Assembly: GCA_036936605.1 (NCBI GenBank)
Contig: JAUPFV010000005.1
Coordinates: 158,659,195 to 158,723,194, forward strand
DNA from: Limnanthes douglasii subsp. nivea
Lineage: Eukaryota; Streptophyta; Magnoliopsida; Brassicales; Limnanthaceae
DNA: 64,000 nt
Reading direction: 5' to 3'
The position numbers and the translations under genes were made by a program. Of the stretch, positions 59,130 to 64,000 are shown piece by piece. The notes under the pieces are model-generated. The model had not been told where the DNA came from. It saw nothing but the letters and a program-made list of their open reading frames with translations, and ran no database searches. Within the stretch, counting starts at the first letter, position 1, and each line of letters opens with the position of its first letter.

Positions 59130-59840
59130 AATCCTACATATGGTATCAAAATCTACGAGTCAAGTTTCTAATGAATAAAAATCATATTAAAATAAAAAAA
59201 ATTAAAATACAATTTATAGACAAAGTTATCGTATTTCTCTTAACAGACGTCGAATGTGTCAAAAATCTATTTTGCATTAGAAGATTTTAGGTCAAATTAA
59301 AATGTAATTTTGTATAAATTTAGAATATTAAAATTTTAGTTTTTTGTGCGGTTGCGAAGATCTATGAGTCTAGTTTCTAATGAAAATATATGTATCATAT
59401 TAAAATAAAAAAAATACATAAAGTTATCGAATTTCATGTTATAGTCGTAAAAATTTGTTTAAAACCCTATTTTGTATGAGGTTATTATAGATCAAATTAA
59501 AATATAATTATGTACAGATTTAGACTATTTAAATTTTACTTTCATATACAGTTGAGAGAATCTAAAACTCTTATTTCTAATGAAACAAATATCATGTTAA
59601 AATAAAATTACTAGACAAAGTTATCATATTTCTCGTAACACATGTCAAAACTATCAAAACCCTATTATGCATATACAAAATTTAGACAAATTCAAATATA
59701 ATTGTACAGTTATTTAGATCATTTAAAAGTTAACTTCATATATATATATATATGAATATCTACAAATCTAGTTTCTAATACAAAATTTATCATATTAGAA
59801 TAACAAATTTAGACAAAGTTATACCAGTTATCGAAAAAAA
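59130..59840. repeat. Satellite-like monomers of about 200 bp
   Basis: Three to four diverged copies marked by gaagatctatgagtctagtt words near 59145, 59356, 59554 and 59754. They are homologous to the monomers at 27600-28430. Confidence 0.75.
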
Positions 59841-60210
59841 GTCGTTGACACTGTCCAAACCCGATATTCTATCAAAAATTTACATTTACATTACTTATTT
59901 ATTTAATTACTTTCAAGAAAATTATTCACAAAAATAAATTGTTAGTTTTTATTTATAATATATATATTTTTAAGTTGTGTTTTATTTTTATTTTATGGTA
60001 ATATACTAAACCGAACCGAATATTTTGGTATACAGTATACCGAAATTTTGATAGGGTAATTGTACTCAATTTTATAATATCAAATAATTGGTAACGGTTA
60101 TGATTTAAGAGGTTTGGTAAGCCAATCGTATCAAAATCACTCATAGTCTCTTACAAATAACCATCATCATCAAACTTATTTCCCAATAACCATAATCATC
60201 AAACTTATTT

Positions 60211-61541
60211 ACCAATAACCTCTCAAAGTTTGATAAAGTGTGGACAACCACATGGTGTTAAATTAGTATTTATAGATAATAACCTAGATTTTTATGTTAA
60301 TACCAACATGTCCCCAACCATTTTTCTCTCTACTATTTTTTGTGTTTTTTTTAAATATCATATCTTTCAAACTATAGCTCCAAAAAAATATCCAAAACAT
60401 GGTGTTAAATTAGTATTTATAGATAATAACCTAGACTTTTATGTTAATACCAACATGTCCCCAGCCATTTTTCTCTCTACTATTTTTTGTGTTTTTTTTT
60501 AAATATCATATCTTTCAAACTATAGCTCCAAAAAAAATATCCAAAAATACCATTGGTTTTATTTTTTTAAGACAAACAAAACTAGATCTATGAAATATTT
60601 ACGAAATTACGTGTAAATTAGTTATGAAAATAATAAAAAAAATATAAGTATGAAAATACATGCAATTGGATTGCGAAAATAAGAAAAAAGTAGTTGCAAA
60701 AATATGAACTTGGTTGCCAAATAAGTCTGATTGTATGAAAGAACAAAATACAAACTTATTTTGTGAAAATAAGTGACAATTGAGTGGAAAAATATTTTTA
60801 GTTGGATGTGAAACAATTAACATTTTGTAGTTGTGGAAAAAATTACTTTTTTGGTGTGAATTTTTAAAAACAAATTGTAAAAGTACGTGCAGATGTATTG
60901 CGAAAATAAAAAGAAAATAGTTGTGAAAAATAAAACTATGGTTTTTAAATAAGTTTCATTGTTTGAAAAAAAAACTGGTTTTGTGAAAATAAGTGTTAAT
61001 TGGGTGCAAAAATACCTATAATTTGGGTTTGAAATAACTAACTTTTTTTTAGTTCTTATAATATATAGACTTTTGTGATGAAAAAACTTTTTTTTGAATG
61101 AAGTTGCAAAATTACGTACAATTTGGTTGCAAAATAAGTATGAAAAAATGAAATGCTGTTTAGTTACGAAATTACATGCAATTTGGTTGCGAAAAAACAA
61201 CTGGTGTTTAATTGTGAAATTAAAAATGATTTAGTTTCGAATTTGGCCTTGAAAAAAAAGCTCGAAACATATCACTCATGTATTTCATTTTTTCGTCTTT
61301 AGAGATAGAAATATATGTGTTTTTTGATTTTTTTTAAGTTAGGGTTTGAAGGATATGGAGTTTCAAAGGCTAAAAATAACAAATATGAAAATTATTTTTA
61401 GTCTATGTTTGAAGGTTGTACGTGTCGAGTGTCTATTATGCTTTAACGAGTATTATTGAAAGAATGTAATTTTCTATAGCTTAATTTCATAGGTGGTTAT
61501 CAGTAATTCCAAACTTGATTGAGTGGTTATTGGTAACTCAC
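60211..61541. mobile_element. Putative non-autonomous inverted-repeat DNA element
   Basis: The left end ttaccaataacctctcaaag pairs with the reverse complement of the right end (ttaccaataaccactcaatc). Inside, sequence near 60340-60400 recurs inverted near 61320-61370. It contains a 147-bp direct duplication (60251-60397 and 60398-60545) and a looser 240-bp repeat at 60650-61080. No coding. The class is uncertain because no target duplication is clear. Confidence 0.55.
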
Positions 61542-61580
61542 CCTTAAAAAAATGAATAATGATCGTCATGTGAGGGCTAA

Positions 61581-61926
61581 GAGCGTGTACAATCGTACTT
61601 GTTCAATGTTAACATGTAAGAAAGAAAAATTATATTGGAATAGTGTATACTAATATGTGTAATTTAATTTCACTTATATATGTTAAAAAAGTATGATTAG
61701 TGGAGATAATATGGAGTGGATAAAGTAAAATAGAAAACAAAAAAGGGATAAAAGAAAACAAAAAATAAATAATTAGTGGGTAACTCGCTAACTTAGCATG
61801 TGAGTTAGTAAAAAAATATTGCAACGTCAACTAACATATAATTTAACATGTTGATTGGAGTACCTTTTTTAATATACTAACAAAACAATAAATTTAACAT
61901 GTCATTTAACATATTATTGTACATGT
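61581..61926. mobile_element. MITE with TAA target duplication, third copy
   Basis: A 346-bp element with left end GAGCGTGTACAATCG and right end ...TATTGTACATGT, flanked by taa at 61578-61580 and 61927-61929. Size and ends match the MITE at 37379-37728. Confidence 0.68.
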
Positions 61927-62154
61927 TAATTAAAAAACAATTGTTGAGTGGTATAAATAGAGAAGGTATGAGAAATAATGATGAACATAAACTAAGATGA
62001 AAGAAGCACAAGTGATGCACATGAGCTATAATGTATGAGAATTGAGAATGTTGACCAAAAAAGAAGAGAAAAGTTTGCTTTGAGACATAAGTTATTTTAC
62101 TTAAGATTTAACTGATCTTTTATAAGGGGAGTTCATTACATAGGGGAGTCCACT

Positions 62155-63694
62155 AATTGGTCAGTTCTTGGGAGAGGAAACGCATCTTTTGGGCATTCCC
62201 AATTGAGGTTGGTGAAGTCTACACACGTACACTATTGACGATTTTTTTTACTAGAAGTAGGTTCACTATCCACGTTGGGTACCAGGCCTTCCGAATGTGT
62301 CCGAGCTAAATTAACTTGTCTACTTTTTTTAAAATTATCTATGATTTATCTGGGGTGAAAGTCTGTCACTTTTATCTTGCTAGTTTGGCCTTTTTGTAAA
62401 TGGTCAATGCTTGGCACATGACTCATAAGTCAACCCCAGTAACCTTTTCAACACTTCATGCAAACACATTTTGATTTTTTACAGTAATGCTATCAACTTT
62501 TCTTTAAATAAAGGGTCGAGTTTATTACCTATAAGGACCACATATCCTTCCTCTAGTGGTACGCCGTTATCTTCTCCTAATGGTTTTTCTTCTTGTTTGT
62601 CCTTTATGGGATAATGAACTTCCAGGGGGGTGAAGTTATTGTTGGTGATCCCCGCGTCATAGGCTGGCTAATGTTTATTAGGTTGGCTTCGTAGGATCGA
62701 GTATTAGACAAGATTTCCACTGTCTATAAGTCATTTTACTTCGTCATTTAACTGCCAGCACTTATCAGTAGAATTACGTGCTCATTGTAGGATGTGTAGA
62801 AGTAACGAGGGACCTTTTGTAACTAGTTGTGAACATACTTCGTGGAGCTTGGTATGTGGCTCGTCATTTGCTTTTTTCGTATATAGTGGTTATATTCTCC
62901 GTGAGATGCATAAATTTCCTAGAAGGGTTATTGAAATAAGACGATCATGGTCTACTTACTTGAGTTTTAGAAGAATCCATGTGGGGTGTCTCCTCATAGC
63001 ACTTTTTATCACCGTTTGAGGCTCTAGGCTCCTCGGCCTTTTGTTAAGAGGGGATATAGGCCTCGCGTGCAATATTATTATTTGGTGGGTCATTCCATTT
63101 AAATTCATACATCCAATTTTTTATTTTACTCATTGCTTTTGCTCTCGCTAGTGCGTTCATTTTTATCGGTACACCCTTTAGACCTACGGGTGCCCTCAGC
63201 CTTGCTAACCTCTCGGAGAACGTTCTCTTTTCTTTTGAATTATAACAGAAACATTTCATTCAAGCATTAAAGGGTCTAGGTTATCTTATCCAGACGTTGT
63301 TTGGCCTCCTCATTCCTTTTAAGTTGTCCTTGGACGACCTTAAACTGCTCCCACTTGACCTCTTTTATCTAAGACTCTAAAATTTGCACATTATTTGGGG
63401 TAGGTAACATACCTAAGTTAATAGGATTATCCGCTTGAGTTGCCTCACTAGTGGTGCCTTTAGCATTAATTTGGGACTGGTTATCATTTTCTTTCATCGT
63501 CGCATAGGCTTCCTGATGGTCCACTGGATTGGCCCCAAGGTCCCCTTCACCGTTTGGTGAGTTTTCAAGGATTCTTTGAACATCAAAATGGTTGTCATAT
63601 CCACTATCCCCGTGAAGAACTCATAAGATCTCTCCTTCGATTTCTAATCTATTAACACCATCAGTGATTTTCAACGAAAAGTAATTAATCTCGG
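62155..63694 (-). pseudogene. Decayed gag and start of pol of a third gypsy element
   Basis: Reading minus: the gag start at about 63600-63290 (ENSPNGEGDLGANPVDHQEA, then IKEVKWEQFKVVQGQLKRNE after a stop); a gag-like piece at 63259-63044 (KMNALARAKAMSKIKNWMYE); a zinc-knuckle relic near 62700-62780 (STDKCWQLNDEVK, then LIDSGNL); a protease-RT linker near 62380-62500 (NQNVFA, VMCQALTI); and RT block RVCVDFTNLNWECPKDAFPL near 62160-62260. The frame is full of stops. It ends inside RT at about 62155. It belongs to a different family from E1/E2, by its primer site and sequence. Confidence 0.75.
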
Positions 63695-63713
63695 TTCCCA
63701 CAGACGACGCCAA
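63695..63713 (-). other. Primer binding site of the third gypsy element
   Basis: The minus strand reads TGGCGTCGTCTGTGGGAAC a few bases after the LTR end. This is a common plant gypsy primer-site pattern and differs from that of E1/E2. Confidence 0.7.
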
Positions 63714-63717
63714 ATTT

Positions 63718-64000
63718 TGGTGAGGGATTTTAATGACAGTATTTAACTATAATTAATAGAGAAATGTCATTCTTTTATTAGTTTAGTAAAAAAATTATAC
63801 ATCTTTTTAAGGCTTTTAACCCATTATATATTACAATTGACGTACATGTTATTCCATTATCTCTAGAGTAGTTACCACTAATTTGATATCCATCTTGATC
63901 GATCCCCCCTCTACTTGGTCGTTGTTTGGTTAAATAATGAACTCACATTGTCATTGTCAAGGGATGTAATCCGACTGAGGGATTATACTTTATCAGTACT
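63718..64000 (-). repeat. 5' LTR of the third gypsy element, cut by the window edge
   Basis: It begins TGGTGAGGGATTTTAATG on the plus strand next to the primer site and runs out of the window. The first eight bases equal those of the E2 3' LTR; the rest does not. Confidence 0.6.

Noticed and set aside
60230..60502. 90-codon plus-strand open frame
   Set aside because: It spans a 147-bp tandem duplication, so the protein is a repeat of itself, with no known domain.
1..64000. CRISPR array, bacterial operon or defence system
   Set aside because: Spliced eukaryotic genes, plant retroelements and MITEs show plant nuclear DNA. The tandem repeats have no unique spacers of constant length.

Overview
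The window is nuclear DNA of a flowering plant, probably a eudicot. It is AT-rich, has GT-AG introns, carries a split RNA polymerase III subunit gene and is packed with plant-type retroelements. The species cannot be told from sequence alone. Only one host gene looks complete: RPC5, the Sin-like subunit of RNA polymerase III, on the minus strand at 30457-36925. I resolved 13 exons joining into 693 codons plus a stop.

Left arm (1-11029): an almost full-length but decayed Ty3/gypsy element of the Tat clade (here E1). Its gag-pol runs on the minus strand in the order gag, protease, RT, RNase H, second archaeal-type RNase H, integrase. Between integrase and the 3' LTR it carries an antisense, spliced ORF on the plus strand. 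A 493-bp inverted copy of its own 3' end (LTR plus polypurine tract) sits inside the integrase C-terminus.

Middle left (11030-29200): mostly non-coding, with a C/A-rich trinucleotide-type array, minisatellites, an H2B-like sequence lacking a start codon, a TRIM-like mini LTR element, a copia gag fragment, an orphan first exon of phosphoethanolamine N-methyltransferase, a LINE ORF1 fragment, a copia LTR inserted in a broken UTP6 gene, MITEs and satellite-like repeats.

Middle (30000-37000): the RPC5 gene, then MITEs, a foldback element and tandem repeats up to 39709.

Right (39710-56093): an L1-type LINE on the plus strand (ORF1; ORF2 with endonuclease, RT, zf-RVT and RNase H) inserted in a ~125-bp tandem array, with a 12-bp target duplication. 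A second Tat element (E2, 41655-51926, target duplication tagac) is nested in its endonuclease domain. E2 has the same layout as E1, including the spliced antisense ORF.

Far right (56094-64000): inverted-repeat elements, satellite-like repeats paralogous to those at 27480-29200, a MITE, and at the edge the decayed 5' end (LTR, PBS, gag, start of RT) of a third, different gypsy element on the minus strand.
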